Assembly (NCBI RefSeq): GCF_008298035.1 | Contig: NZ_CP042910.1 | Span: 7,626,001-7,690,000 of the forward strand | From: Gimesia maris | GTDB taxonomy: Bacteria > Planctomycetota > Planctomycetia > Planctomycetales > Planctomycetaceae | Reading direction: 5' to 3' | Length of the DNA stretch: 64,000 nt | Part shown: positions 25,901-35,673 of the stretch, one piece after another | Layout of the letters: every line of letters starts with the position of its first letter | Numbering within the stretch: the stretch's first letter is position 1 | Notes under the pieces: generated by a model | What the model saw: the letters and a program-made list of their open reading frames with translations, nothing else | What the model was told of the DNA's origin: nothing | Database searches by the model: none | Program-made: the position numbers and the translations under genes

Positions 25901-27091
25901 ATGTTCGAACTTTCTAAGGTACAAGCAGCGTTGGAACAGTTTTCTCTGGATGGCTGGCTGTTGTACGATTTTCGAGGCAGCAATATTCTGGCCCGTAGAA
26001 TTCTTGATATCCCCAATGAAGCCATGGGGTCACGCCGCTTTTTCTACTTTATTCCCAAATCCGGAGAGCCAGTCAAACTGGTTCATCGTATCGAATCAGA
26101 GACCCTCGATCATTTACCGGGTAAGAAAATCATCTACCTCAAATGGCAGGAGCTGGAAGCGGGCATCGAGACAATCTTACGTGAGACCAAACGGGTTGCA
26201 ATGGAGTACTCTCCGCGGAATGCGAATCCGTATATATCCCGTGTCGATGCAGGTACGGTTGAACTGGTCGGTGAATCAGTTGAGTCCGTCGTTCCCTCGG
26301 GTGATCTGGTACAACTTTTTGAAGCAGTCTGGGATCAGGAACAATGGGAGTTGCATCAACGGGCGGGGGTCCATACCGATAAAGCATTCGAAGTTGCCTG
26401 GCAATTTATCGCAACAAAAATTAGAGAGCAGGGGAGTGTAGAAGAGCAAGCAGTATGTGATGTAATCATGCAGCATTTTCATGAGACAGGATTAACAACA
26501 TATCACCCGCCCATCGTCGCGCGCGAAGCACATAGCGGAGACCCGCATTATGAAACCGGAACCGGCAAGGAAACCTTGATTAGAGAAGGACAGTTCGTTC
26601 TGATCGATCTGTGGGCTAAACTGGATGTCCCGCGTGGTGTTTACAGTGATATGACCCGTGTAGGATTTACCGGCAAAACAGTCCCCGAACAATACACGCA
26701 AGTTTTCAAGATTGTGGCAGCAGCACGCGATGCGGGGATTTCGCTGATAGAAAAGTCGTTTCAATCAAAGGCCCCCCTGCAAGGCTGGGAAGTGGATCAG
26801 GCGTGTCGTGAGGTGATTGAAGATGCCGGCTACGGTGAATACTTTGTGCATCGAACCGGTCACAGCATCGGGCAGGAAACACATGGGAACGGAGCCAATA
26901 TGGATAACCTGGAAACTCATGAAGAGCGCCTGGTTTTACCACAAACCTGTTTCTCAATTGAACCGGGAATCTATCTCCCGGAGTTTGGAGTGCGCAGCGA
27001 AATCAATGTATTCATTGACGAACAACATCAGGTGCATGTGACTGCAGGAGAACGTCAGACAGAGATCCTGCCGATTTTGGCAGAGTATTAA
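25901..27091 (+). CDS. M24-family metallopeptidase (Xaa-Pro aminopeptidase-like)
   Basis: A 396-residue creatinase/prolidase-fold protein. The C-terminal pita-bread domain has the metal ligands: Asp in LIDLWAK and SDMTR, His in HSIG, Glu in SIEPGIY and Glu in RSEINVF. The N-terminal domain (1-150) is the usual non-catalytic creatinase half. It should cleave X-Pro peptide bonds in the cytoplasm. ATG 25901 starts at MFELSKV, which begins the fold; an ATG at 25859 is in frame but adds a Ser/Gln-rich leader. It is convergent with a small gene across a hairpin. Confidence 0.88.
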   Translation: MFELSKVQAALEQFSLDGWLLYDFRGSNILARRILDIPNEAMGSRRFFYFIPKSGEPVKLVHRIESETLDHLPGKKIIYLKWQELEAGIETILRETKRVAMEYSPRNANPYISRVDAGTVELVGESVESVVPSGDLVQLFEAVWDQEQWELHQRAGVHTDKAFEVAWQFIATKIREQGSVEEQAVCDVIMQHFHETGLTTYHPPIVAREAHSGDPHYETGTGKETLIREGQFVLIDLWAKLDVPRGVYSDMTRVGFTGKTVPEQYTQVFKIVAAARDAGISLIEKSFQSKAPLQGWEVDQACREVIEDAGYGEYFVHRTGHSIGQETHGNGANMDNLETHEERLVLPQTCFSIEPGIYLPEFGVRSEINVFIDEQHQVHVTAGERQTEILPILAEY

Positions 27092-27123
27092 AGTCAGGTT
27101 TTAAAAGATACTGACAGTTGTAA

Positions 27124-27167
27124 CGTCTCCAAGTCTATCTGGATGAGATATGACAGAGTTGGAGACG
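27124..27167. terminator. Convergent-gene hairpin (likely bidirectional terminator)
   Basis: CGTCTCCAA (27124-27132) pairs perfectly with TTGGAGACG (27159-27167) across a 26-base loop. It sits between the M24 peptidase stop and the stop of the small convergent gene. Long loops are less efficient terminators, but the position fits. Confidence 0.5.
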
Positions 27168-27216
27168 CAATTGTTCCCTTGAATGAGTTTTTGGCTGGAG
27201 TCCCGAGCAACTGGGA

Positions 27217-27396
27217 TTACTCCTGATCGATGCGTAACATCTCATCCAGAATGACGGGGTGCCAGAGATCGTCGCGCTGCGATACTTCAATGTAGTTCTT
27301 TCTTGCCCAGGTGCGCAGCCTCATCTCCTCTATAGCATCGACTGATAGTCTGTCTGCTTCTTCTGCCGAAAAAGGAATTGTAGCTGAAATACCCAA
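27217..27396 (-). CDS. Conserved-looking mini-protein, unknown function
   Basis: A 59-residue protein that I start at a TTG (27396), because GAGGAG lies seven bases before it and the protein then begins cleanly with GISATIPFSAEEADRL. A longer frame to a TTG at 27525 exists but has no ribosome site. The sequence is charged and helical, with EEMRLRTWARKNY and ISQRDDLWHPVILDEM-like stretches. No domain recognised. I suspect homologues in other planctomycetes, but cannot check. Confidence 0.5.
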   Translation of the reverse strand: MGISATIPFSAEEADRLSVDAIEEMRLRTWARKNYIEVSQRDDLWHPVILDEMLRIDQE

Positions 27397-27732
27397 CGGT
27401 CTTCTCCTCACGCTAAAAGTTTTGAGAATGAAACTCGGCGAACCAGCTTCCTGCAGCCGCGCGACCCAATTTGTTAAAGAACAACCCTGAACTCTCTCTG
27501 GATGATTCCTGGCAAGGATTTTCAAGCGAGTGAGAGAGCTGATTCAGGTCTCTGGTGAAAATATCACTCCTGATATTAATCACGAGAATTGACAAATATT
27601 GTAACTTATACGGTGTAAATTCAAGTCGAAAATAGACCAGTAAAACGATAAATGACCGAAGAGCAGGGCCTGACTAGAGTTAGAGTTTCACTCAATCTGC
27701 AGGCCGGAACCGGTTTTTTGCCAATGTCCGCG

Positions 27733-28896
27733 TTATTTCTCTAACATGACATCGACAGTAGTCCCCATTGGAAATTCGGGCCAGAGAGGTCCGGCGGGTG
27801 CAACATAAACCAGAATGATACTTTCAGTGGAACCAGGCTGTAGAATTGCCTGCTCTGAAATCCTCTGGATGGTACCTTTCCCTTTCAAATTACCTGAAAA
27901 CATGATTTTGACTTCTTTCCCCTCGTCAAACAGGCTGATTTTCCGGGAAGGTACTTCGACGACCAGGTGGGGATGCTCTTTATCAAAGAGTTCCACAATC
28001 GGGGTCCCTTTCTTAACAGGATCCCCTTTTTCACAGGCAAAGATTCCAACAGTTCCATATCTGCCGGCTTTCAGCTGTAAAGCATCTCGCTGTGATTCCA
28101 GTTGTTTCAATTCCTGTTTTACGCGATCCAGACGGTTTTTAATGACTTCCACTCCCATGGCAACACGAATTTGAGCTGGGAGTTTCCGCTGAATTGCTTT
28201 CAACTCTTCCATCTGATCTTCACAAAGCTTGACGCGTGCCGCAAAAACTTCAGCTGAATTCCGGGCAGACTCCTGCCGCAGCATCGCTGTGATTCTATTT
28301 TCATCAGGCAACCGGCTTTCATACACCAGTGAGCGAAAGACATCCTCATTTGACCCGTTACTCGAAATGGAATCGTAATCTTGCAGGAAATCCTGCCAGG
28401 CCAGATTGGTTATCTGATGAATATATTTTTCTTTGAGATACTGAGAGGATTTCAACTTCGCATTAAAGACATCTGACTCGATTTCTTTATTACGTAAAGC
28501 CAGTTCGACTTCGCTTTTCGCCTTCGACTGTTCCAGCTCAGACTCCAGCATCACCAGTTCCTGCTGTTTCGACTTCCAGCTCTTCTCAAGGTTTCTGTCA
28601 TACAGCGTCAAAATAGTTTCTCCGCTGGAAACCGTTTGGCCTTCCTGGACATAAATTTCCTGAATGATAGCGTCGTTATTCGCTGTGATGATGGTCTTAG
28701 GGGCCTGCAATGAACCCACATAGGTTTCCACTCGAGCGCCACGCACCCACTGGGCACAAAGAATTCCACCCGCTAGAGCTATGAATAATATGAAAATCGC
28801 CCGAACTCCAAATGTCGATTGGTGCTCGTGCAAATGGTCCTGTACCTGATAGTCATCTAATAATTCAGAAGGCATTTCTGGCTGTCCTACAATCAT
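27733..28896 (-). CDS. HlyD-type membrane fusion (efflux adaptor) protein
   Basis: A 387-residue adaptor protein. One N-terminal membrane anchor (about 30-47), then a lipoyl half-motif (IIQEIYVQEGQTVSSGETILTLYD), a long alpha-helical hairpin of about 130 residues, the second lipoyl half (GIFACEKGDPVKKGTPIVELFD) and a C-terminal beta-barrel. It would bridge an inner-membrane pump and an outer-membrane channel. No pump or channel gene is adjacent in this window. It is divergent from the sugar operon across about 360 bp. Confidence 0.85.
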   Translation of the reverse strand: MIVGQPEMPSELLDDYQVQDHLHEHQSTFGVRAIFILFIALAGGILCAQWVRGARVETYVGSLQAPKTIITANNDAIIQEIYVQEGQTVSSGETILTLYDRNLEKSWKSKQQELVMLESELEQSKAKSEVELALRNKEIESDVFNAKLKSSQYLKEKYIHQITNLAWQDFLQDYDSISSNGSNEDVFRSLVYESRLPDENRITAMLRQESARNSAEVFAARVKLCEDQMEELKAIQRKLPAQIRVAMGVEVIKNRLDRVKQELKQLESQRDALQLKAGRYGTVGIFACEKGDPVKKGTPIVELFDKEHPHLVVEVPSRKISLFDEGKEVKIMFSGNLKGKGTIQRISEQAILQPGSTESIILVYVAPAGPLWPEFPMGTTVDVMLEK

Positions 28897-29257
28897 CCAG
28901 ATTCATTCAATCATCCCGCATGCGTGACATAACACGCCTTTAATCGAATCGGATGCCGAACGACCAGAATTTACCTCAAAACCAGCAAAATCCACACACC
29001 CCCGCAGTTAGCTGTTAAACTTTAACGCTTACGAAGTCTGACTCTCTCTGCACTTTCCCAGGAAATATTCCTATGTACACTTTTTGAAATTCTTACCAGA
29101 GTTGCTTCAAGCGTTCGCATTTATGAAATTCTTCCGATAGGATGGTTCTCAAGTCGAGCTTAGCTGTCCGGAAATTCCACTCAATCGGGCCGCATCTGAT
29201 GCGTGAACAAATTACTGCCCACCGATTTCAACAGTGAAAGAAAGTGAAACCAATTTC
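28897..29257. other. Divergent intergenic region
   Basis: About 360 bp between the divergent adaptor and hexulose-phosphate synthase-like genes. It must contain promoters for both. A ten-base direct repeat (TGAAATTCTT) appears twice near 29085 and 29125, a possible operator. No gene is seen. Confidence 0.4.
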
Positions 29258-29965
29258 ATGAAGCCGATTGTACAAATCTCGCTGGATCTGACTAACATTG
29301 AAGAGGCTTTGGAGACGGCGGCGATGGCAATGAGAGCCGGAGTTGACTGGTTGGAAGCAGGCACCCCCTTGATCCTTGCAGAGGGTCTGAATTGTGTGAG
29401 AGAACTGCGCAGAAATTTTCCGGAAACACCCATCGTTGCGGATCTCAAAACAATGGACGGCGGCTATCTGGAAGCGGAAATGATGGCCCAAGCCGGAGCA
29501 ACTCATGTAGTCGTCATGTCGCGCGCACACGAAGAAACCATTCACTGTGTCGTGCAGGCAGGAAAAGATCATGGCGTAAAAGTGATGGGCGACAATCTGG
29601 CAGATGATATGGTTCACGCTGCCAGAAGATTGGAAGATCTGGGCTGTGACTTTGTGATTCACCATGTCGGCTACGATGAACGTCGCGGGATTGCTGCTCG
29701 GGGCGAACGGATGCCTAGCCCTCTCGATCAACTGAAAGAAGTTGTCGCAGCTGTCAGCGTTCCAGTACAGGCCGTTGGTGGTCTTTCCCTGGAACAGGCG
29801 ATCCAGACGCCCGAGTATGGTGCACCACTCGTTGTGCTGGGAGCCCCACTGACCATTGACGCAGATTCATTCAAAACAGCGAGTGGTAACCTGGAAGACT
29901 CGTTAAGACTGATTTGTGAAAAAGTACACGCATACGGTGACATCGCCATCGGAGGTCAAAAATGA
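29258..29965 (+). CDS. Orotidine-decarboxylase-superfamily enzyme (HPS/KGPDC-like)
   Basis: A 235-residue TIM barrel of the OMP-decarboxylase suprafamily. The hallmark D-x-K-x-x-D is ADLKTMDGG (residues 61-69). Relatives are 3-hexulose-6-phosphate synthase (formaldehyde plus ribulose-5-phosphate) and 3-keto-L-gulonate-6-phosphate decarboxylase. The residues I can see do not settle which. Its stop overlaps the start of the zinc dehydrogenase (ATGA), and a sugar isomerase follows, favouring a sugar-acid or ketose pathway over formaldehyde fixation. The ATG at 29258 begins the first barrel strand; an earlier GTG at 29234 is possible. Confidence 0.8.
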   Translation: MKPIVQISLDLTNIEEALETAAMAMRAGVDWLEAGTPLILAEGLNCVRELRRNFPETPIVADLKTMDGGYLEAEMMAQAGATHVVVMSRAHEETIHCVVQAGKDHGVKVMGDNLADDMVHAARRLEDLGCDFVIHHVGYDERRGIAARGERMPSPLDQLKEVVAAVSVPVQAVGGLSLEQAIQTPEYGAPLVVLGAPLTIDADSFKTASGNLEDSLRLICEKVHAYGDIAIGGQK

Positions 29966-31002
29966 ATCAGACTGAATTAACGCAAACAGCTGTCGTCAAC
30001 TATGCCCCGGAAGCCAATTCCGTTGAACTGCAGGAGATCCCCGTACCGGAAATCGGCCCGGACGAAGTACTGCTGGAAGTCGCCGCGGTTGGTGTCTGCG
30101 GCAGCGACCTGCATCAGTGGACGGCAGATCACAGCTGGCCTGTGAATTATCCGGTGGTACTCGGACATGAATTTGCCGGCAAGATTTTCAAAACAGGTGG
30201 TCTTATTCAAAACTGGTCCGAGGGAGATCGTGTTGTGAGTGAGACGGCAGCAATTATCGATCCTGACAACCCGCTGTCTCGTGAAGGCCGCTATAATCTG
30301 GATCCCACCCGTAAAGGATTCGGTTATGGAGTAAACGGCGCCATGACCAGTTTTGTACGAGTACCCGCACGTTGCCTGCATCGCGTTCCCGATAGTTTAC
30401 CACTGGAAAAAGCGGCCCTTACCGAACCCTGTTGTGTCGCCTTCAATGCAGTTGTGATGAACGGTGAAATTCAACCCGGCGATCGCATCGTGGTTTTCGG
30501 TCCAGGACCTATAGGCTTACTCTGTGCTGCCATGGCGCGGCTGCAGGGAGCTGAAGTCGCCGTAGTCGGACTTGAGCGTGATAAGGAACGCCTCGAAATT
30601 GCTGAGCGATCTTATGGATGTCAGCCAGTCATCGAAGGACTTGACGACTGGGCTTACGAAGTAGACGGACTGGGAGTCAATGGCGTTGTCGATGCCGCCG
30701 GTGTATCAGTCACGTTGAAAAAGTCGCTGGAAATTGTCCGTCCAGGTGGCTGGATCAGCAAGGTGGGCTGGGGACCACAACCTTTAGGGTTCTCTCTTGA
30801 TCCGCTCGTACAGAAAAATATTCGACTGCAAGGCAGCTTCAGCCATAACTGGCCGATCTGGGAGCGAGTGATTCGCCTGTTGACCACAGGTCAGTTGAAT
30901 ATCGAACCAATTATCGGTGGAACCTGGTCTCTCAGTGAATGGCATACGGCTTTTGAAACCATGCACTCAGGTGAGATTGTGAAAGCCGTCCTGACACCGT
31001 AA
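29962..31002 (+). CDS. Zinc-dependent medium-chain dehydrogenase
   Basis: A 346-residue MDR protein. Catalytic zinc ligands appear in GVCGSDLHQW and GHEFAGKI, and the Rossmann fold in VVFGPGPIGLLCAAMARLQG. The four-cysteine structural zinc lobe common in sorbitol/threonine dehydrogenases is missing: the segment reads IIDPDNPLSREGRYNL. The substrate is probably a polyol or sugar acid oxidised with NAD(P)+. Its ATG overlaps the preceding stop by four bases and GGAGG lies just upstream, so translation is coupled. Confidence 0.85.
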   Translation: MNQTELTQTAVVNYAPEANSVELQEIPVPEIGPDEVLLEVAAVGVCGSDLHQWTADHSWPVNYPVVLGHEFAGKIFKTGGLIQNWSEGDRVVSETAAIIDPDNPLSREGRYNLDPTRKGFGYGVNGAMTSFVRVPARCLHRVPDSLPLEKAALTEPCCVAFNAVVMNGEIQPGDRIVVFGPGPIGLLCAAMARLQGAEVAVVGLERDKERLEIAERSYGCQPVIEGLDDWAYEVDGLGVNGVVDAAGVSVTLKKSLEIVRPGGWISKVGWGPQPLGFSLDPLVQKNIRLQGSFSHNWPIWERVIRLLTTGQLNIEPIIGGTWSLSEWHTAFETMHSGEIVKAVLTP

Positions 31003-31069
31003 AGTTGATCGCTGCAACTGTTGAAGATCATTTTGATTAAAAAAGCACTATAACCTGGTGGAATCTTAG

Positions 31070-31951
31070 ATGCCAAAACTCGCTGCATTTCCCAAAGCCT
31101 TTATGGACGAACTATGCCTTTCAGGAGAGATCACACTACACCAGTGGATTGATCTGGCAGCCACTCTTGATATTGACGGGCTGGAGTTCTACGCCGGCTT
31201 TCTGGAAATGAAAGACAGGAATTTCTGGCCGGAAGCCAAAAAGATGGCCAGCGATCAGGGACTGGAAATTCCCATGATGTGTTGTTCACCCGACTTTACA
31301 CACCCTGATGAGGCGTTTCGGAACGAACAGATCGAGCGTGAAAAGTTCTGGATGGAAATGACGGCAGCACTCGGTGGAAAATATTGTCGAGTGCTTTCTG
31401 GTCAACGCAGGCCTGAAGTTTCCCGGGAAGAGGGGATACAATATGCCGTCTCATCGATCGAAGCCTGTCTTCCACTGGCAGAAGAACTGGGACTGACTCT
31501 GATTATTGAAAACCACTACAAAGACAACTACTGGGATTATCCGGAATTTGCACAGATGGCAGATGTCTTCTGTGATCTGGTATCCCGAATCGATTCGCCA
31601 TTTTTCGGCGTCAACTATGACCCCAGTAACACAATCCTGGCGGGAGAAGATCCACTGGAACTGCTGGAACGGATAAAACACCGGGTGGTCACAATGCATG
31701 CCAGCGACCGATATCTGACCGAGGGAACGATTGAAGACCTGCGCAAGGAAGAAAACAGCCTGGGTTACGCCAGTCGACTCAGTCATGGAGTGATTGGAAA
31801 AGGACTCAATGATTATGACACCATCTTCTCACAACTGAAACAGGTTGGTTTCGACAGCTGGGTCAGCATCGAAGATGGAGTCAACGGAATGGAAGATTTA
31901 GAGGAAAGTGTGGCTTTTCTCAGGGCAAAAATAACTCAATATTGGCCTTAA
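31070..31951 (+). CDS. Sugar phosphate isomerase/epimerase (TIM barrel, AP endonuclease 2 fold)
   Basis: A 293-residue protein with the xylose-isomerase-like barrel pattern: LTLIIENHYKDNYWD, FFGVNYDPSNTILAG, VVTMHASDRY, and a closing SIEDGVNGMEDL. Glu, Asp and His metal ligands are present at the expected strand ends. It lies 67 bp after the dehydrogenase and is probably the third gene of the same operon. It should interconvert keto and aldo sugars or epimers; substrate unknown. Confidence 0.85.
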   Translation: MPKLAAFPKAFMDELCLSGEITLHQWIDLAATLDIDGLEFYAGFLEMKDRNFWPEAKKMASDQGLEIPMMCCSPDFTHPDEAFRNEQIEREKFWMEMTAALGGKYCRVLSGQRRPEVSREEGIQYAVSSIEACLPLAEELGLTLIIENHYKDNYWDYPEFAQMADVFCDLVSRIDSPFFGVNYDPSNTILAGEDPLELLERIKHRVVTMHASDRYLTEGTIEDLRKEENSLGYASRLSHGVIGKGLNDYDTIFSQLKQVGFDSWVSIEDGVNGMEDLEESVAFLRAKITQYWP

Positions 31952-32194
31952 AACAGCTTCATCAGCATAAAATGAAGATCTGGAAATATAGATAAAGTGA
32001 CTGGTCTTGCAGGGAGTGGGACGTGCAGATAGCATATATACAAATGCTCGCTACCTGAACCATTCCGGATTTTTAATGTCTATTTGATCATAGTTCAATT
32101 TTTTTTGATCCTGATCTCCATATATAGCGTAAAATCTATACCAAGCAGTTGCTGTGCCTGTTTGCCTTTATCATTCCAACAGAATCGTATCCCC

Positions 32195-33604
32195 ATGCTG
32201 GCCAACATTCGAAACACCATTCCGTCTCTGCTTCTGATTTCCTGTGTACTGCTCGCGCCTGGTTGTGGCGGATCTGACACCAGTCAGCAACGTACCAATT
32301 CCAACCCATTCGCGCCCGCAAACAATCATGTTGCGCCTCGTCCATCATCTGTTAGCCCCCGATTATCTCAATCTCGACTAGGGACGGCACCTGAAACCAC
32401 GGCGGAAATAAAAGAGTCGGCAACTCCCGCCATGCAATCAAAACCAGAGACACCTGTCACTGTGGTTCCCGAAACGGACCTGTTGAGTGATATTCGCAAA
32501 CGGACCCTGGATGCAGAACAGCCTGGCGTTGCCGTGATTTTACGTGGAATCACCGACATCAACACCGTTCCTGTTCCACTGCTTCAGAAAAATATACAGT
32601 CTGCTTATCTGGATTCGACGGAGCAGAAAGAGAAAACTACCACTGTTCCGACAGAAAACGGAAAGGTCGATTTTTTCAGCAGAGATCAGCAACTGGTTCT
32701 GGTATTGAACCGGGTTCCAAAAGACCTGTTTGCTTTTGCCCAGAAACTCAATTGTGGAAAAATGAAAGAGATTGATGTCCAAAACCGGATCATCACAATC
32801 GAAGTCCAACCTGAGGAGATAAATGCACTTGCACTGCAACAGAACTCGAATTCTCCGCAGTCTGACCCTTCAGTAAAAGTTTCTGCGAATTCCAACTCTC
32901 TTAAAAACATGTCCGATTCCGCTACTCCCAAACCGGAAATGAAGGCTGAAACCCCTGTCGATTCGAATAAAAATGATCGAGATTTAAAGCCACAACCAGG
33001 CGAAGATACGATCGACTGGGCACTGCGTGTGATATCTGGTACCAGCTCTTTTGCACATGATACAGCCTGTAAAAAACTGGTCACTATGAAACCGGATTCC
33101 GATAATCTTGCCAGAGTCTCTACAGTTCTGGCAGAGACTCTGCCCCAGGCAAAAGAAGGTTTCCGCATGAAAGAACATATCAACGTCATGTCGGTCTGGT
33201 ATACCGACGAAGCGACACTTGCTTTTGCAAAGTTGCTTGAAGAAGAAAATTCGGCTTTAGTTCGTGAAGACATCATCCAGTTGATGCCAACCATTCACTC
33301 AGAAACAATGGCAGAAATTCTGGTCGGCCGCCTCTCCAACCGCGCAGATATGAAAGATGCACGTACAGCTCTCAAAATCATGGGAACCATCGCAGAAAAA
33401 CCGGTTCTGAGATTACTGGACGATCCTGACAGTTCAATGCGAATACAGGCCTGCAATATATTACAGGCGATCGGAACCCGGGAATCGATTGATGCATTGA
33501 AAAAACGTGCCGAAGCAGAAGAGTCAACAGTCGTCAAACGCGAGCTGGAGAAAACACAGGAAGAGATTGAAAAGAAACTGGCTGCAGCTCAGAAAATAGA
33601 ATGA
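32195..33604 (+). CDS. HEAT-like repeat lipoprotein
   Basis: A 469-residue protein. ATG 32195 begins a signal peptide with lipobox LAPGC, so it should be lipid-anchored. A Pro/Ser/Thr-rich linker (about 25-120) and an unusual middle domain follow. The last about 180 residues are helical repeats with HEAT/PBS features (KLVTMKPDSDNLAR, VLRLLDDPDSSMRIQACNILQAIGTRESIDALKK). Such repeat proteins act as scaffolds. A frame to 32084 exists but its extra N-terminus is unlikely. It is convergent with the ggt gene 25 bp away. Confidence 0.75.
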   Translation: MLANIRNTIPSLLLISCVLLAPGCGGSDTSQQRTNSNPFAPANNHVAPRPSSVSPRLSQSRLGTAPETTAEIKESATPAMQSKPETPVTVVPETDLLSDIRKRTLDAEQPGVAVILRGITDINTVPVPLLQKNIQSAYLDSTEQKEKTTTVPTENGKVDFFSRDQQLVLVLNRVPKDLFAFAQKLNCGKMKEIDVQNRIITIEVQPEEINALALQQNSNSPQSDPSVKVSANSNSLKNMSDSATPKPEMKAETPVDSNKNDRDLKPQPGEDTIDWALRVISGTSSFAHDTACKKLVTMKPDSDNLARVSTVLAETLPQAKEGFRMKEHINVMSVWYTDEATLAFAKLLEEENSALVREDIIQLMPTIHSETMAEILVGRLSNRADMKDARTALKIMGTIAEKPVLRLLDDPDSSMRIQACNILQAIGTRESIDALKKRAEAEESTVVKRELEKTQEEIEKKLAAAQKIE

Positions 33605-33628
33605 TCCTGCAGAAGTCTCTGTCAGCCA

Positions 33629-35404
33629 TCAATAGCCGGCAGCAGCACCATGTTTGCGTGTATCACTGTGTCCTCGCAATCCGTCTGATTGACGTGAGAC
33701 CGCCTGGGTGGCAGCCAGACTGGAACTCTTCTTGATTGTGTGACCGAACTGCTTCAGTTGCTCTCCTGCCTGCTTATAAAGCACCTGTTCCAAAAGCAGG
33801 TCTTCCGGTACCCATTGATGGTGAATACGGGGAGACTCAACGGCCTGCTCCGGCTCCATTCCGAAAATAATCATGTTCAACATCACCTGCAGTGTGCTGG
33901 AAATGATGCGCGGGCCTCCAGAGGCACCTGCAGAAAAAACCGCTTTACCATCTTTGACTGCAATCGTAGGCGACATACTGGAAAGTGGTTTCTTCCCTGG
34001 TTCGATTTCGTTGGCTTTACTCTGAAGCAGGCCGAAGGCATTGGGTTTCCCGGGGATGGCAGCAAAATCATCCATTTCGTTATTCATCACAATCCCGTAT
34101 TTCGGGATCACAACGTAACTTCCAAATGTGAGGTTTATGGTCTCGGTACACGCCACCGCATTGCCGGCTGCATCCATAACTGATAAGTGGCTCGTTCCAC
34201 TATCTTTAGGAGGAATATACCGTCCATAGTCTTTCAGTTTTTTAGTCTGCTTTGCGTCAATGCGGGCCGCCAGGCGGGAAGCGTATTTCGGGTCTGTTAA
34301 CCGCTCCAACGGAACAGGTACAAAGTCTGCATCACCCAGATATTCGGCTCGATCGGCAAACGCGTGTTTCATCACCTCCGTCAGATAGTGAAGTTCCTGA
34401 GGAGAATGAAATTTAAGATCGGCAAAAGGGTGTTTCAGGACCTGCTTTTCCAGAGCATCAATCATATTGAAGGACTCAATAATCGCGATTCCTCCACTGG
34501 AAGGGGGAGGCATTGTCAGAATCTGATATCCATCGAAACTGGTAGTAAGAGGCTTGCGAATGATGGGCTCGGTATCCTTTAAATCCTGCAGGGTCAGAAT
34601 CCCGCCCCCCTGCTTCCCGCAGGTCGCAACAATCGCATCCGCCACAGGTCCTTCATAAAAACCGGCACGACCATTTTCCGCAATCAGTTCCAGCACCTTC
34701 AACTGGGGACTGAAAAAACGCGCTTTCTCTTCCCACGGTTTGCCATGATTCAGATATTCATCGATGAGTGGCTGAAACTCTTTCTGGTCCAGTTTACCTT
34801 GTTTCATGCGGGCCAACATGGATTTCTGTACGGATCGCATGTGGTCATTAATCGGAACGCCACGACGGGCCATCAGAATCGCAGGCTGCATCACCGTCTT
34901 CAAATCCAGCTTGCCATACTCTTTCACCGCATAGCACAGTCCAGCGACGTTACAAGGAACCGCCACTGCCAGTGGCCCCTGACGACTGGCCAGTTGACGT
35001 TGTGCATCGGTACCAGGCAGACGCGAATACATATCGGGTGTGGCAGCAGCCGGTGCGCGTTCTCGATAATCAATAACCATTGATTTTTGTTGCTCGGCAT
35101 CCCAGATCACCATGAAGCCACCGCCTCCCAGGCCACAACTGGCGGGCCTGAGAACGGAGAGCGCAAAAGAAGTCGCTACTGCCGCATCAACGACATTACC
35201 GCCGGCCTTCAAAATGGCAATTCCCGCAGCACTCGCCAGGGGATGATCCGCGGCGACCACTGCGTTGGGATACACTTTTGAGTCAACGCCCGCGGTTTGC
35301 TCTGCAGCAGTTCCTGAGCGTGTCGTCCCTGATATCGCAATCACCAGGATTATGCATAACATTTGATTCATAAATGATTTATGATGGAGTAATCGAAACG
35401 ACAT
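33629..35404 (-). CDS. ggt: Gamma-glutamyltransferase
   Basis: A 591-residue exported N-terminal-nucleophile hydrolase that cleaves gamma-glutamyl bonds such as in glutathione. The signal region (about 10-30), glycine-rich VDAAVATSFALSVLRPASCGLGGGGF, and the autoprocessing site before Thr in GTSHLSVMDAAGNAV are present. The small-subunit motifs GGPRIISS and PRIHHQW are also seen. Length and order fit periplasmic bacterial Ggt. It is processed into two chains by self-cleavage. It is divergent from mtaB. Confidence 0.9.
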   Translation of the reverse strand: MSFRLLHHKSFMNQMLCIILVIAISGTTRSGTAAEQTAGVDSKVYPNAVVAADHPLASAAGIAILKAGGNVVDAAVATSFALSVLRPASCGLGGGGFMVIWDAEQQKSMVIDYRERAPAAATPDMYSRLPGTDAQRQLASRQGPLAVAVPCNVAGLCYAVKEYGKLDLKTVMQPAILMARRGVPINDHMRSVQKSMLARMKQGKLDQKEFQPLIDEYLNHGKPWEEKARFFSPQLKVLELIAENGRAGFYEGPVADAIVATCGKQGGGILTLQDLKDTEPIIRKPLTTSFDGYQILTMPPPSSGGIAIIESFNMIDALEKQVLKHPFADLKFHSPQELHYLTEVMKHAFADRAEYLGDADFVPVPLERLTDPKYASRLAARIDAKQTKKLKDYGRYIPPKDSGTSHLSVMDAAGNAVACTETINLTFGSYVVIPKYGIVMNNEMDDFAAIPGKPNAFGLLQSKANEIEPGKKPLSSMSPTIAVKDGKAVFSAGASGGPRIISSTLQVMLNMIIFGMEPEQAVESPRIHHQWVPEDLLLEQVLYKQAGEQLKQFGHTIKKSSSLAATQAVSRQSDGLRGHSDTRKHGAAAGY

Positions 35405-35673
35405 AGCCTTGCTTTCAGTCGAAGAGATACAGTGATACGCTTATTCCTGTAAACGGATCAGACAATTGGTTTCTGCCGCTCGAAGTCTGGTTTGACTCTG
35501 ATTATACTATGCGACCTGACTTGATGAATTTCCAGATGGAATGTGGTAAATTCTGGTAAGTCCCGGTTTCCGAGCGATTTTCCTGATTGGCTCGATTACA
35601 TTACTAAGTATCGCCACCGTGAAGCAGAGTTGCTCACAGCGCAAAACATCTGTTTAAACACAGCTGCATAAAC

